A stretch of DNA of 64,000 nucleotides from Pseudolysinimonas kribbensis (GTDB taxonomy: Bacteria > Actinomycetota > Actinomycetes > Actinomycetales > Microbacteriaceae): contig NZ_BSVB01000001.1 of NCBI RefSeq assembly GCF_030161895.1, positions 2,232,001 to 2,296,000 of the forward strand, written 5' to 3'. The position numbers and the translations under genes are program-made. This document shows, piece by piece, positions 37,346-45,533 of this stretch (positions are counted from its first letter, which is position 1; each line of letters starts with the position of its first letter). The notes beneath the pieces were generated by a model. The model ran no database searches, was not told where the DNA came from, and saw only the letters and a list, made by a program, of their open reading frames with translations.

Positions 37346-38248
37346 ATGTCGATCTACCTGACCAAGAACTCACGCGTCATCGTCCAGGGCATCACCGGCG
37401 GCGAGGGCACCAAGCACACGGCGCTCATGCTCAAGGCCGGGACGCAGGTCGTCGGCGGCGTCAACGCCCGCAAGGCCGGCACGACCGTCGAGCACACCGA
37501 CAAGGACGGCAACCCCGTCAGCCTCCCGGTCTTCGCGACCGTGCAGGAGGCCATGGAGTCCACCGGCGCCGATGTGTCGATCAGCTTCGTGCCGCCCGCC
37601 TTCGCGGGCGAGGCGATGATCGAGGCGATCGACGCGGAGATCCCGCTGCTCGTGGTCATCACCGAGGGCATGCCCGTGCAGGACACCGCGCGGGCCTGGG
37701 CGCACGCGAAGGCGAAGCGCGGCGTCACCCGGATCATCGGCCCCAACTGCCCCGGCATCATCACGCCCGGCGAGGCGCTGGTCGGGATCACGCCGGCGAA
37801 CATCACCGGCGCCGGGCCGATCGGCCTCGTGTCCAAGTCCGGCACCCTGACGTACCAGATGATGTACGAGCTCCGGGACCTCGGGTTCTCGACCGCCATC
37901 GGCATCGGCGGCGATCCCGTCATCGGCACCACGCACATCGACGCGCTGCGGGCGTTCCAGGACGACCCGGAGACCAAGGCGATCGTGATGATCGGCGAGA
38001 TCGGCGGCGACGCCGAGGAGCGCGCGGCGGCATTCATCCAGGAGTACGTGACGAAGCCGGTCGTCGGCTACGTCGCCGGCTTCACCGCGCCCGAGGGCAA
38101 GACGATGGGCCACGCCGGCGCGATCGTCTCGTCGGGCGCGGGCACCGCGCAGGGCAAGAAGGAGGCCCTCGAGGCCGCCGGGGTCAAGGTCGGCAAGACG
38201 CCGAGCGAGACCGCCCAGCTCATGCGCGAGATCATCGCCGGGCTCTAG
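37346..38248 (+). CDS. sucD: Succinyl-CoA synthetase, alpha subunit
   Basis: A 300-residue partner of SucC that binds CoA and carries the phosphorylated His. Motifs: [16 protein letters not shown] for CoA binding, [15 protein letters not shown], and [21 protein letters not shown] with the active-site His near residue 254. Complete and of normal length. Its stop TAG (38246-38248) lies inside the 6-bp duplication at the left end of the second insertion sequence, so the insertion did not alter the protein. Confidence 0.97.
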   Translation: MSIYLTKNSRVIVQGITGGEGTKHTALMLKAGTQVVGGVNARKAGTTVEHTDKDGNPVSLPVFATVQEAMESTGADVSISFVPPAFAGEAMIEAIDAEIPLLVVITEGMPVQDTARAWAHAKAKRGVTRIIGPNCPGIITPGEALVGITPANITGAGPIGLVSKSGTLTYQMMYELRDLGFSTAIGIGGDPVIGTTHIDALRAFQDDPETKAIVMIGEIGGDAEERAAAFIQEYVTKPVVGYVAGFTAPEGKTMGHAGAIVSSGAGTAQGKKEALEAAGVKVGKTPSETAQLMREIIAGL

Positions 38249-38249
38249 A
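38244..38249. repeat. Target-site duplication, left copy (TCTAGA)
   Basis: TCTAGA directly before the left end of IS copy 2; it contains the sucD stop codon. Repeated at 39329-39334. Confidence 0.87.
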
Positions 38250-38296
38250 TGTACCGGGCCATGACTTTGGTGCCGTTGCGGGTCTTGTGAAACGGG

Positions 38297-38352
38297 AGGA
38301 CCTCCGGGCTTAGTGGAGATGTCTGACGTCTCTACGACCACACGGAGGTCCT
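38297..38352 (+). promoter_or_regulatory. Stem-loop covering the ribosome binding site of the IS copy 2 transposase
   Basis: AGGACCTCCG (38297-38306) and CGGAGGTCCT (38343-38352) are a perfect 10-bp inverted repeat. The right arm holds the SD GGAGG and ends one base before the GTG start at 38354. It parallels the hairpin of IS copy 1. Confidence 0.7.
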
Positions 38353-38353
38353 T

Positions 38354-39319
38354 GTGTCTCACGCTAATGCGCATCTGACGTTTCACGGTCGGCTGCTGAT
38401 CGTCCGCCGCCGCGAAGCTGGCTGGGCGCAAGCTCATATTGCTGCGGCGATGGGCTGCTCCCGCAAGACCGTCCGCTACTGGCTGGCCCGGTTCGCCGTT
38501 GAAGGCGACGCCGGGTTGCACGATCGCTCGACACGGCCTCGGACCTCGCCCAGTCGGTTGCCGGCGTCCGCGGAGGCGGTGATCGTCGAGCTGCGCACGA
38601 CCGAGCAGCTCGGCCGCGACGAGATCGCCGCGCGCACGGGCATCGCACCTCGGACGGTGTCCCGGGTGATCGCCCGGCACGGTCTGCCGCCTCTGGCGGC
38701 GCTGGACCCGATGACCGGGCAGGTGATCCGCTCCTCGAAGCAGACCGCCATGCGCTACGAGCGGGAACGGCCCGGCGAGCTGGTCCACATGGACGTGAAG
38801 AAGCTCGGCCGCATCCCGGACGGCGGCGGCTGGAGAGCTCTGGGGCGCGGCGCGGGCGACCACAGAGACCGGAAGAACGGCACCGGTTACGACTACGTCC
38901 ACTCCCTCGTCGACGATCACAGCCGCCTGGCCTACTCCGAGATCCACCCCGACGAACGTGGGCAGACCTGCGCCGCGTTCCTGGCCCGCGCCCTGGACCA
39001 CTTCGCCGCTCACGGCATCACCCGTGTCGAGCGGCTGATGACCGACAACGCCTGGGCCTACCGCTGGTCACTACGGGAACTCTGCGCGGCCCGGAACATC
39101 CGGCAGGTGTTCATCCGACCGCACTGCCCTTGGCAAAACGGCAAGGTCGAGCGCTTCAACCGCACCCTGCAGACCGAGTGGGCCTACCGACAGCCCTTCA
39201 CCTCGAACGACGAACGATCCGCCGCGCTTGACCCCTGGCTCGAGCACTACAACACTGAACGACGCCACTCAGCCCTCAACGGCCAACCCCCGATCAGCCG
39301 ACTGACACCAAAGTGCTGA
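38354..39319 (+). CDS. IS481-family transposase
   Basis: A 321-residue transposase. N-terminal HTH (RRREAGWAQAHIAAAMGCSRKTVRYWLARF), a second HTH (RDEIAARTGIAPRTVSRVI), then an rve core with probable catalytic Asp in VDDHSRLAYSEIHPDE, Asp in LMTDNAWAY and Glu in NGKVERFNRTLQTEW. GTG 38354 follows SD GGAGG within the hairpin. Unlike copy 1, its stop TGA (39317-39319) lies inside the element. Overall resemblance to copy 1 is clear in the catalytic core but weak in the N-terminal part. Confidence 0.95.
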   Translation: MSHANAHLTFHGRLLIVRRREAGWAQAHIAAAMGCSRKTVRYWLARFAVEGDAGLHDRSTRPRTSPSRLPASAEAVIVELRTTEQLGRDEIAARTGIAPRTVSRVIARHGLPPLAALDPMTGQVIRSSKQTAMRYERERPGELVHMDVKKLGRIPDGGGWRALGRGAGDHRDRKNGTGYDYVHSLVDDHSRLAYSEIHPDERGQTCAAFLARALDHFAAHGITRVERLMTDNAWAYRWSLRELCAARNIRQVFIRPHCPWQNGKVERFNRTLQTEWAYRQPFTSNDERSAALDPWLEHYNTERRHSALNGQPPISRLTPKC

Positions 39320-39328
39320 CCCGGTACA

Positions 39329-39334
39329 TCTAGA
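39329..39334. repeat. Target-site duplication, right copy (TCTAGA)
   Basis: Right copy of the 6-bp duplication; it contains the stop codon of the NAD-binding gene (CTA at 39330-39332). Confidence 0.87.
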
Positions 39335-40061
39335 CCGTCTCGAGCGCCGGATCCCGCAGGATGGGGTCCGGCGTGTGCCGGATCCCCTCGTCCCAGATCA
39401 TCCGCAGCAGCGACGGCGTGCCGTCGTCGGTATGCACCTCCGGGCGCGTGCCGATCCACTCCGGTTCGCGCGCCTGCCGCAGCAGGAAGTGCGCGAGGTC
39501 GGGGCGCGAGGTGAAGGCGCCGGGTGCGTGGGCGGTGTCGGCGCGGTAGTCGCTGACGGCGTCCGCCGGGAACAGCCCGGATGCCCGCACGATGGTCGCA
39601 TCGAGCCCGCTGTGCGCGACGATCTCCTCCGCAGCCCGCATGTCGGCGTAGGTGGTTCGGCCGATCCCGTTCACGACCATCGGCTGCAGGACCCGTTCGA
39701 ACAGCCAGCCCTCCGTCCGCTCGTGCGCCTCGACCGCCGACGAGCTCACGACCGCGATCCGGCGCACCCCATGCCGGCGCATGGCGTCGGCCACGGCGGT
39801 CGCGGCGGCCGAGTAGATGTCGATCGGGTCGCGCGAGAAGGGCACCCCGATCGTCGAGAGCACGGCATCCGCGCCGGCCACGGTCGCGTCGACGCTCTCG
39901 GCATCGCGCACGTCGCCCGCCACGACCCGCAGCCGCGGGCCGGTGTACGGGAAGCTCGCCGGACGCCGGACCAGGGCGACGATCTCGTCGTCGGTCGCCA
40001 GCGCCTGCCGGATGACGTGACGCCCGGTGGCGCCGTTGGCGCCGAACACGGCGATACGCAT
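39330..40061 (-). CDS. NAD(P)-binding protein, atypical SDR (NmrA/YwnB-like)
   Basis: A 243-residue Rossmann protein with the NAD(P)-binding motif GANGATGRHV at residues 7-16 and LRVVAGDVRD, typical of atypical short-chain dehydrogenases that act as reductases or redox sensors. It lacks the classical YxxxK pair. The start ATG 40061 is chosen for the MRIAVFGANGATG beginning and SD GGAGA eight bases upstream. It is divergent from a marR gene and probably under its control. The stop lies in the right target duplication of the insertion sequence; the gene is intact. Confidence 0.85.
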   Translation of the reverse strand: MRIAVFGANGATGRHVIRQALATDDEIVALVRRPASFPYTGPRLRVVAGDVRDAESVDATVAGADAVLSTIGVPFSRDPIDIYSAAATAVADAMRRHGVRRIAVVSSSAVEAHERTEGWLFERVLQPMVVNGIGRTTYADMRAAEEIVAHSGLDATIVRASGLFPADAVSDYRADTAHAPGAFTSRPDLAHFLLRQAREPEWIGTRPEVHTDDGTPSLLRMIWDEGIRHTPDPILRDPALETV

Positions 40062-40093
40062 GTCGTCTCCTATCATGTGGTCAGGAATCCATC

Positions 40094-40113
40094 TAATATG
40101 AAAACCGTAGCAT
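40094..40113. promoter_or_regulatory. marR promoter and possible operator
   Basis: TAATAT (40094-40099) and TAGCAT (40108-40113) are both possible -10 elements. ATATG (40096-40100) and CATAT (40111-40115) form an inverted repeat spaced by ten bases. The AT-rich 52-bp gap separates two divergent genes, the usual place for a MarR site. Confidence 0.4.
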
Positions 40114-40574
40114 ATGGAAAACATGCAGCGTGATCGCCGGCGCCGCTTGGCGGACGTGCACGACGGCCTGCGCGCCCTGCGTCTCGAGCTCGCCCGGCTC
40201 AACCACCGGGTGAGCGATCGCCTCGAGCTGCGCGATCTCGACCTCGACTGCTTCGACCTGGTCGCGCGCTCCGGCAGCCTTACCCCGACCGAGCTGGCGG
40301 GCCTGAGCGGCATCCACCCGGCGACCCTCACCGGGATCCTCGACCGCCTCGAGCGCGGGGGTTGGATCGTGCGCGAACGCGCCGCCGGCGACCGACGCTC
40401 GGTGCGATTGCGTCCGGCGCCGCGCAGCGCCGCCCAGATCGTCCCCCACTTCGCCGGGATGAACGACGCCATGGACGCGGCGTGCGCCGACTTCAGCGAC
40501 GAGCAGCTCGACCTCATCGCCGAGTTCCTCCGCCGGGCGACCGTCGCCGGGGAGCGTCCGCGGACGCCCTATAG
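40114..40574 (+). CDS. MarR family transcriptional regulator (apparent frameshift at the 3' end)
   Basis: About 153 residues. A winged helix is visible: LDLDCFDLVARSGSLTPTELAGLSGIHPATLTGILDRLERGGWIVRERAAGDRRSVRLRP (given here only as family landmarks in part: TPTELAGLSGIH and LERGGWIVRE with the DRRSVRL wing). As written, the frame runs without a stop into the next gene. Adding one G to the run 40549-40552 gives VAGGASADAL and a TAG stop at 40572-40574. ATG 40114 or ATG 40123 may be used. Divergent from the NAD-binding protein gene, its likely target. Confidence 0.8.
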
Positions 40575-40577
40575 GGT
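40572..40577 (+). promoter_or_regulatory. -10 element of the exported peptidase gene
   Basis: TAGGGT with seven bases before ATG 40585. Its first three bases are also the corrected stop codon of marR. Confidence 0.5.
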
Positions 40578-40584
40578 CGCCCCT

Positions 40585-42156
40585 ATGCGACTGCGCCGCT
40601 CGAACGCCCGCCGCCTGACGGCTCTCGTCGCAGTGATGACGGCGACCACGCTGCTGCTCTCGGGCTGCATCCTGCAGAAGCTGCCCGTCCCCGGCAGCAC
40701 GCACACGGTCACGACGCACACGCACGAGGCGGTCGCACCGGACCTCGAGCGCTTCTACACCCAGGGCCTGAGGTGGCGCAGCGTGAGCGGCGGCATCGAC
40801 ACGACCGAGGTCACCGTGCCGCTGGACTGGGCGAAGCCGAGCGGCGCGACGATCGAGCTCGCCATCGCGCGGCACCGCGCCAAGGGCTCCCGGCTCGGTT
40901 CGCTGCTCATCAACCCGGGCGGTCCGGGCGGGTCGGGCTACGACTTCGTCGCCCAGTCCGCGCAGTTCGTGGTGACGCCCGACGTGCTGGGGCACTACGA
41001 CCTCATCGGCTTCGACCCCCGCGGCGTCGGCCGGTCGACGCCCGTCGCGTGCTACACCGACCCGAAGAAGCAGGATGCGCTCCTGTATCAGCCGTTCGTC
41101 CATCCGTTCGGGTCGGCCGAGTGGGCCGGCGAGCTCTCGGCACGTCAGAAGGACTGGATCGCGGCGTGCCGGCGCAACACGGGACCGCTGCTCGGCCACC
41201 TGGATGCCGCGAGCGTCGCGCGCGACATGGATGTCATCCGGGCCGTGCTGGGCGACACCCGGATGCACTACCTGGGCTACTCGTACGGCACCTACCTCGG
41301 CACGATGTACGCGCAGCTGTTCCCGAAGAAGGTCGGCCGCATGGTGCTCGACGGCGCCGTCGACCCTCGCGCCGACCAGCTCGACGCGCTCGTGACGCAG
41401 ATGGCCGGCTTCGACAGTGCGTTCAAGGCCTACCTGGCGAACTGCCTGACGCGATCCGGATGCCCGTTCAGCGGCTCGCTCGACCACGCCATCCAGCAGG
41501 TGCAGGCCCTGCTCGCGGGCGTCGACGCGCGCCACCTCGTGGCCTCCGACGGTCGGGTGCTCGACGCGGCGACGGTCGGGACGGCGATCAGCGAGCCGCT
41601 CTACTCGGAGTTCAGCTGGCCCGACCTGACCGAGATGTTCGCCAGGCTCGCGAAGGGCGACTCCGACCCCGCCTTCGAGCAGGCGGATGCCTACAACAAC
41701 CGCACGGCGAGCGGCGGCTACTCGACCAACGGGTACGAGATCTACACCGCGGTCACGTGCGACGAGACGACGCTCGGCACCGACGGCGTCGATATCCTCA
41801 CCGACATGGCGCGCATCGAGAAGGCGGCTCCGGTGCTCGGCAAGTACGTCGCGTACTCCGACACGGCGGCGCTCGAGGCGACCTGCGACGCGTGGCCGTA
41901 TCCGCCGGCGAAACTGCCGGCGAGCTACACGGCCCCCGGGTCACCGCCGATCGTCGTGATCGGCACGACCAATGACCCCGCGACGCCCTACCAGCAGTCG
42001 GTGACGCTCGCCAAGGAGCTCTCCCAGGGCTTCCTCTTCACTCACCACGGCGAGGGGCACACGGTCTACGCCCAGGGCGACGCCTGCATCGACTCGCACG
42101 TCGACGACTACCTGCTGCGCGGCGCCCTGCCCGCGAGCGATCCCGACTGCCACTGA
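40585..42156 (+). CDS. Exported alpha/beta-hydrolase, tripeptidyl aminopeptidase-like lipoprotein
   Basis: A 523-residue secreted hydrolase. The signal peptide has a basic head (MRLRRSNARR), a hydrophobic core and lipobox LLLSGC, so it is probably a membrane-anchored lipoprotein. The alpha/beta-hydrolase core has the oxyanion segment NPGGPGGSGYDF, nucleophile Ser in GYSYGTYLG, and the C-terminal TAP-like domain with Asp in GTTNDPATPY and His in GEGHTVYAQG. Relatives (SlpD/TAP) remove tripeptides from exported peptides. Joined in one frame to marR only because of a missing base upstream. Confidence 0.9.
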   Translation: MRLRRSNARRLTALVAVMTATTLLLSGCILQKLPVPGSTHTVTTHTHEAVAPDLERFYTQGLRWRSVSGGIDTTEVTVPLDWAKPSGATIELAIARHRAKGSRLGSLLINPGGPGGSGYDFVAQSAQFVVTPDVLGHYDLIGFDPRGVGRSTPVACYTDPKKQDALLYQPFVHPFGSAEWAGELSARQKDWIAACRRNTGPLLGHLDAASVARDMDVIRAVLGDTRMHYLGYSYGTYLGTMYAQLFPKKVGRMVLDGAVDPRADQLDALVTQMAGFDSAFKAYLANCLTRSGCPFSGSLDHAIQQVQALLAGVDARHLVASDGRVLDAATVGTAISEPLYSEFSWPDLTEMFARLAKGDSDPAFEQADAYNNRTASGGYSTNGYEIYTAVTCDETTLGTDGVDILTDMARIEKAAPVLGKYVAYSDTAALEATCDAWPYPPAKLPASYTAPGSPPIVVIGTTNDPATPYQQSVTLAKELSQGFLFTHHGEGHTVYAQGDACIDSHVDDYLLRGALPASDPDCH

Positions 42157-42189
42157 CGCCGACTGGGCGGGCAGAGCGTCGACCTGGGG

Positions 42190-42864
42190 CTACTCCCGGA
42201 GCTCGGTGCGCACCGGCTTGAGTCGCGCGGGTGCGTCATGGGCGGCTGGGAACTCGCAGGTGAAGGTTCCGTCGTAGCCGAAGAGGAACCCGAAGAACCG
42301 GTTCCGCACCTCAAGATCGACCCGGAACACGCCCGCGTGGTCGTCGAATCGCTCGCGGAGCTCAGCCCGGCCGCTGAACAGCATGGGGAACCGGAACCCC
42401 ACGATGCCCTCGTAGAAGCGCTGCGCGTCGGAGCGGAGCAGCAGCGAGCCATCGGGTTCGACGCGCAACTCGAGATCGACGGCGAGGTGCTGGTGAGTGC
42501 CGAGGTAGTCGACGATGCGGCCGAGCCGCTCGCTGTAGATCATCGTCGCATCGAACCGGCGTGATCTGCCATGGATCGCATACTCCCGGACGAAGGTCAC
42601 CGTCTCGCGGCCGAGTGCGTCGCGATACGGGAAGTTCTCGATCCGGAACGGCACATCGCTGCCGTGGTCGGGCACCAGGATGTTGCGCAGCCGCCCGAAC
42701 TGCAGGAACGGCACCGTCCACCAGGGACCGCGACGGATGCGCGACATCGTGCCGGTGCCCACGCACGCGTAGCCGGCATCCAGCCCGACGCCGAAGCGTC
42801 GCTGCAGCATCGGATGCAGACGCGCGAAGTCGGCGCCCAGCGCGCGCTCGAACATCGAGGTCAC
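42190..42864 (-). CDS. DUF4166 domain protein
   Basis: A 224-residue protein with the DUF4166 pattern: FERALGADFARLHPMLQRRFG at the start, a central VPFRIENFPYRDALGRETVTFVRE and the C-terminal RVDLEVRNRFFGFLFGYDGTFTCEF. Function is unknown; it has no signal peptide and resembles lipid- or steroid-handling proteins. Start GTG 42864 overlaps the stop of the upstream SRPBCC gene (GTGA), and the two families occur together in other genomes, which suggests a joint task. ATG at 42855 is a possible alternative start. Confidence 0.82.
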   Translation of the reverse strand: MTSMFERALGADFARLHPMLQRRFGVGLDAGYACVGTGTMSRIRRGPWWTVPFLQFGRLRNILVPDHGSDVPFRIENFPYRDALGRETVTFVREYAIHGRSRRFDATMIYSERLGRIVDYLGTHQHLAVDLELRVEPDGSLLLRSDAQRFYEGIVGFRFPMLFSGRAELRERFDDHAGVFRVDLEVRNRFFGFLFGYDGTFTCEFPAAHDAPARLKPVRTELRE

Positions 42865-43489
42865 GGCGCCTCCAGCCTGTCGGGGACGGCGGGGGCGCCC
42901 GCCAGGACGTCGGGATGCGGGGGCGTCGCTCGCAGCGCGCCGCCCGCGGACGGCCCGACGCCCACAGCGCGAGGACGCTCCGCAGTCGCCAACGCTCCGG
43001 AGGCTCGCCCGTCTCCGCCCAGATCCGCAACCGATCGAAGCTCCACGCCGTCATCCAGCCGATGAGCCGGCGTAGGACGAGCCGGTCGGCGAGGCGGCCC
43101 CAGCCGGGTGCATAGTCGAAGCCGGTGGTGAAGACCGTGGTGGCGCCGTCGGCGGCGGCTTCGTACCGCCAGTAGCCGCGCCCGTCGCCCAACGGCGAGA
43201 GCCGGTCGAGCGTGTCGAAGCGCAGCGCCGAGGTCCGTGCGCCATCCGAGCCATGGCGCTCGCCGATCGACGTGCCCGTGCCGCGGATCGTGTGCAGCGG
43301 CATCCGGCGCTCATAGACGAAGCGGTAGCCACCTGACGGCAGTTCTCCGATCGGCCGGATGCTGCTGAAGCGCAGATCCCACCGGGCGTGCTCGCCGGGG
43401 TCCTGGGTCAGCTCCCAGATGCGCTCGAGCGGCGCGCGGATCTCGATCCGCACGTAGATGCCGCGCCCCGCGCGGGTCCGTCCGCCCAC
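42861..43489 (-). CDS. SRPBCC family protein (apparent frameshift)
   Basis: About 209 residues. The N-terminal part (GIYVRIEIRAPLERIWELTQDPGEH landmark GIYVRIEIRAP, then WDLRFSSIRPI and GYWRYEAAADGATTVFTTGF) is a START/Bet v1-like hydrophobic ligand-binding fold. Helix ADRLVLRRLIGWMTAWSFDRLR follows. Adding one G to the run 42919-42923 joins it to PPHPDVLAGAPAVPDRLEAP with a stop overlapping the DUF4166 start. GTG 43489 is the best start in frame; if another base is missing near 43468, ATG 43496 is possible. Ligand unknown. Confidence 0.76.
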
Positions 43490-43505
43490 GAGTTCATCCT
43501 GGCCG

Positions 43506-43511
43506 TACCGT
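43506..43511 (+). promoter_or_regulatory. -10 element of the DUF6350 gene
   Basis: TACCGT with six bases (43512-43517) before GTG 43518; the mRNA would be leaderless. Confidence 0.55.
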
Positions 43512-43517
43512 GGCGGG

Positions 43518-44726
43518 GTGACCCGACGCCTCACCGTGCTGTTCTCGGCATTGGAGGCCATCGTCGCCATCGCGATCGGCGTCGCGATCCCGCTCGTGCC
43601 GCTGACCCTGGTCTGGGCCGTGCAGTTCGGGTTCGCGCCCGCGTTCACGATCTTCTGGCGCGGCGCGGTCGACGTGTGGCTGCTCGGGCACGGGGTCGAC
43701 GTGACGTTCCGGCTCGACCCCGCCACCGCCGCGTCCCTCGGTCTGGCCGGTGCCGACCAGCCGGTGCTCGTGACGATCGCGCTGCTCGGGTTCGCGCTCC
43801 TCACGGCGCTCCTCGGCGTGCGCGCCGGCGGGCGGATCGCCCAGACCGGTCACCGTCTACTCGGCTCGCTCGTGCTCGTCGTCGTCGGCGGCGCGGTCTC
43901 GTTCGGTGTGACCCTCAGCGCGCTGCACGTGGATGCGCGCCCCTCGCTCTGGCAGGGCACGCTGCTGCCGACGCTCGCGCTCGCGATCGGGGCCGGCATC
44001 GGCCTGATCGCCGCGACCCGGCCCGGCGCGCGGCGCGCCGATCCGGTGCTGCGTGCCGCGATCGGCGGCGCGCTGCGCGCGGGCGTCGTGGCCGTCGCAC
44101 TGACCGTCGGCGCCTCGGCGGTGGCGGTCGCGCTGCTCGTCGTCGGCCACTACGGCGAGCTCATCCGGCTCTACGAGGCCCTGCACACGGGTGTGGTCGG
44201 CGGCCTCGCCCTGACGCTCGGGCAGGTCGCCCTCATGCCGGATGTCGTCATCTGGGCCGCGAGCTGGTTCACCGGGCCGGGGTTCGCCCTCGGCACCGGA
44301 TCGCACGTGTCGCCCCTCGGGACGGCCGTCGGTCCGGTGCCCGCCATCCCGCTGCTCGGCGCGATCCCCACCGGCGACCTCGCGTTCGGCTTCGTCGGCC
44401 TGCTCGTGCCGGTGGTCGCCGCGTTCCTCGCCGGCGCGGCGGCGCGGCCGTATCTGAACCGGGTGCTCGCCGACGTCGACGCCCCGCGCTGGCCCGCGGT
44501 GCTCGCGACCGGCCTCGGCGGCGGCATCGTGGGCGGGGTGCTGCTCGGGCTGCTCGCGTGGACCGCGACCGGGTCCGCGGGGCCGGGCCGGCTCGCGCAG
44601 GTCGGACCCGATCCCTGGGCGGTCGGGCTCGCGGCGGCGGCCGAGTTCGGGATCGCCTCGCTCATCGGGGCGGCGGCATCGATCCCGCTGCCCGGGCGGC
44701 TGCGCGCTCGCGCGCCGATAGGCTGA
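43518..44726 (+). CDS. DUF6350 family integral membrane protein
   Basis: A 402-residue protein with about nine to ten hydrophobic segments and short loops. The mid-protein segment [20 protein letters not shown] is the family's most recognisable part, followed by [23 protein letters not shown]. Function unknown. It lies directly upstream of purN in many actinobacteria, but a role in purine synthesis is not established. GTG 43518 is set by the promoter spacing. purN starts four bases after the stop. Confidence 0.83.
   Translation: MTRRLTVLFSALEAIVAIAIGVAIPLVPLTLVWAVQFGFAPAFTIFWRGAVDVWLLGHGVDVTFRLDPATAASLGLAGADQPVLVTIALLGFALLTALLGVRAGGRIAQTGHRLLGSLVLVVVGGAVSFGVTLSALHVDARPSLWQGTLLPTLALAIGAGIGLIAATRPGARRADPVLRAAIGGALRAGVVAVALTVGASAVAVALLVVGHYGELIRLYEALHTGVVGGLALTLGQVALMPDVVIWAASWFTGPGFALGTGSHVSPLGTAVGPVPAIPLLGAIPTGDLAFGFVGLLVPVVAAFLAGAAARPYLNRVLADVDAPRWPAVLATGLGGGIVGGVLLGLLAWTATGSAGPGRLAQVGPDPWAVGLAAAAEFGIASLIGAAASIPLPGRLRARAPIG
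44719..44724 (+). promoter_or_regulatory. -10 element of purN, inside the end of the DUF6350 gene
   Basis: TAGGCT with six bases (44725-44730) before GTG 44731. purN may thus have its own leaderless transcript besides read-through. Confidence 0.5.
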
Positions 44727-44730
44727 CGAC

Positions 44731-45318
44731 GTGCTGCGGCTCGTCGTCCTCATCTCCGGGGGCGGGTCCAATCTCCGCGCGCTGCTCGAGGCGTCCGAGG
44801 ACGCCGAGTTCCCGGCGCGGGTCGTCGCGATCGGAGCCGACCGCGACGCGGACGGGCTCGCGCACGCGGAGGAGTTCGGCATCCCGAGCTTCGTCGTGCC
44901 GTTCGGCGCCTACCCGGACCGCGAGGCGTGGGGCGGGGCGCTGCTCGAGCAGGTGCGCCAATGGGATGCCGACCTCGTCATCCTGAGCGGCTTCATGCGG
45001 TTGCTGCCCCCGGCTTTCGTGCACGCGCTGCGCCCGAACCTGCTCAACACGCATCCGGCGTACCTGCCGGAGTTCCCGGGGGCGCACGCCGTGCGCGATG
45101 CGCTGGCCGCGGGGGCGACGCAGACCGGGGCGAGCGTCATCGTCGTCGACGACGGTGTCGACACGGGCCCGATCGTCGTGCGGGAGCGGGTGCCGATCCA
45201 GCCGGACGACACCGAAGGCGTGCTGCACGACCGCATCAAGCACGTGGAGCGCGAGCTGCTCGTGCAGGTCGTGCTCGATATCGCGAACGGCGCCGTCGAC
45301 CTCGCCGCCCTGCGCTGA
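44731..45318 (+). CDS. purN: Phosphoribosylglycinamide formyltransferase
   Basis: A 195-residue enzyme transferring formyl from 10-formyl-THF to GAR in purine synthesis. Substrate loop [11 protein letters not shown] lies at residues 9-19. The catalytic Asn and His are in [16 protein letters not shown] near residues 106-108, and the catalytic Asp is in [10 protein letters not shown] near residue 143. Length is standard. GTG 44731 is preferred from the promoter and from the conserved [13 protein letters not shown] beginning. purH, two steps later in the pathway, follows 215 bp downstream behind its own riboswitch. Confidence 0.96.
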   Translation: MLRLVVLISGGGSNLRALLEASEDAEFPARVVAIGADRDADGLAHAEEFGIPSFVVPFGAYPDREAWGGALLEQVRQWDADLVILSGFMRLLPPAFVHALRPNLLNTHPAYLPEFPGAHAVRDALAAGATQTGASVIVVDDGVDTGPIVVRERVPIQPDDTEGVLHDRIKHVERELLVQVVLDIANGAVDLAALR

Positions 45319-45409
45319 CGCGCGCGCACGATCCGATCAGCCTTTCGCCATCCGATCGATGTCGCGCGGGCCGCAGCGGATGGCGAACCGGCGATCGGTT
45401 CGAGGCCGG

Positions 45410-45415
45410 TAGAGT
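45410..45415 (+). promoter_or_regulatory. -10 element of the purH leader transcript
   Basis: TAGAGT about seven bases before the 5' edge of the ZTP riboswitch, so transcription would start just at the aptamer. Confidence 0.55.
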
Positions 45416-45419
45416 GGAA

Positions 45420-45492
45420 GCGCCGCGACTGGCGTTGAGATGGGGCACCATCGGGAAGCGGCAACCGACTGTTTCGGCCGTACGCCTGGGCC
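45420..45492 (+). ncRNA. ZTP (pfl) riboswitch upstream of purH
   Basis: The aptamer senses ZTP/ZMP, which builds up when 10-formyl-THF is short, and turns on purine or folate genes. P1 pairs GCCGC (45422-45426) with GCGGC (45458-45462). The conserved GACTGGCG follows. P2 pairs GATGG (45439-45443) with CCATC (45448-45452), followed by CGGGAAGCG, close to the consensus CGGGGAGCG. After a short linker the second conserved block ACGCCTGGGC (45482-45491) appears, matching the pfl signature CCGCCUGGGC. Its gene, purH, uses ZMP (AICAR) as substrate, which fits perfectly. Confidence 0.88.
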
Positions 45493-45514
45493 GGACCGGA
45501 TGCCCTGTCCGGCC
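45489..45514 (+). terminator. Hairpin in the purH leader, probable riboswitch expression platform
   Basis: GGCCGGAC (45489-45496) pairs perfectly with GTCCGGCC (45507-45514) around a ten-base loop. Its left arm overlaps the last bases of the aptamer's conserved CCTGGGC block, so ligand binding and hairpin formation should compete. No U run follows; the SD AAGGAG (45521-45526) is just downstream, so control could be by termination or by access to the SD region. Confidence 0.6.
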
Positions 45515-45533
45515 GTCCCGAAGGAGCCCGCCG

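Larger units (their letters stand above)
38250..39328 (+). mobile_element. IS481-family insertion sequence, copy 2
   Basis: A 1,079-bp element. Both ends begin TGTACCGGG reading inwards and continue similarly (CCATGACTTTGGTG on the left, TCAGCACTTTGGTG on the right), so the inverted repeats are about 23 bp with few mismatches. It is flanked by TCTAGA on both sides and carries one transposase gene on the plus strand. It sits between sucD and the convergent NAD-binding gene, whose stop codons originally shared one CTAG; the duplication gives each gene its own stop. Ends and protein differ from copy 1, so the two elements are distinct. Confidence 0.95.

Noticed and set aside
14736..39334. The two IS481-family copies as ends of a composite transposon
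   Set aside because: Their terminal repeats and proteins differ, each has its own 6-bp duplication, and the 22 kb between them contains core genes such as pcrA and sucCD.
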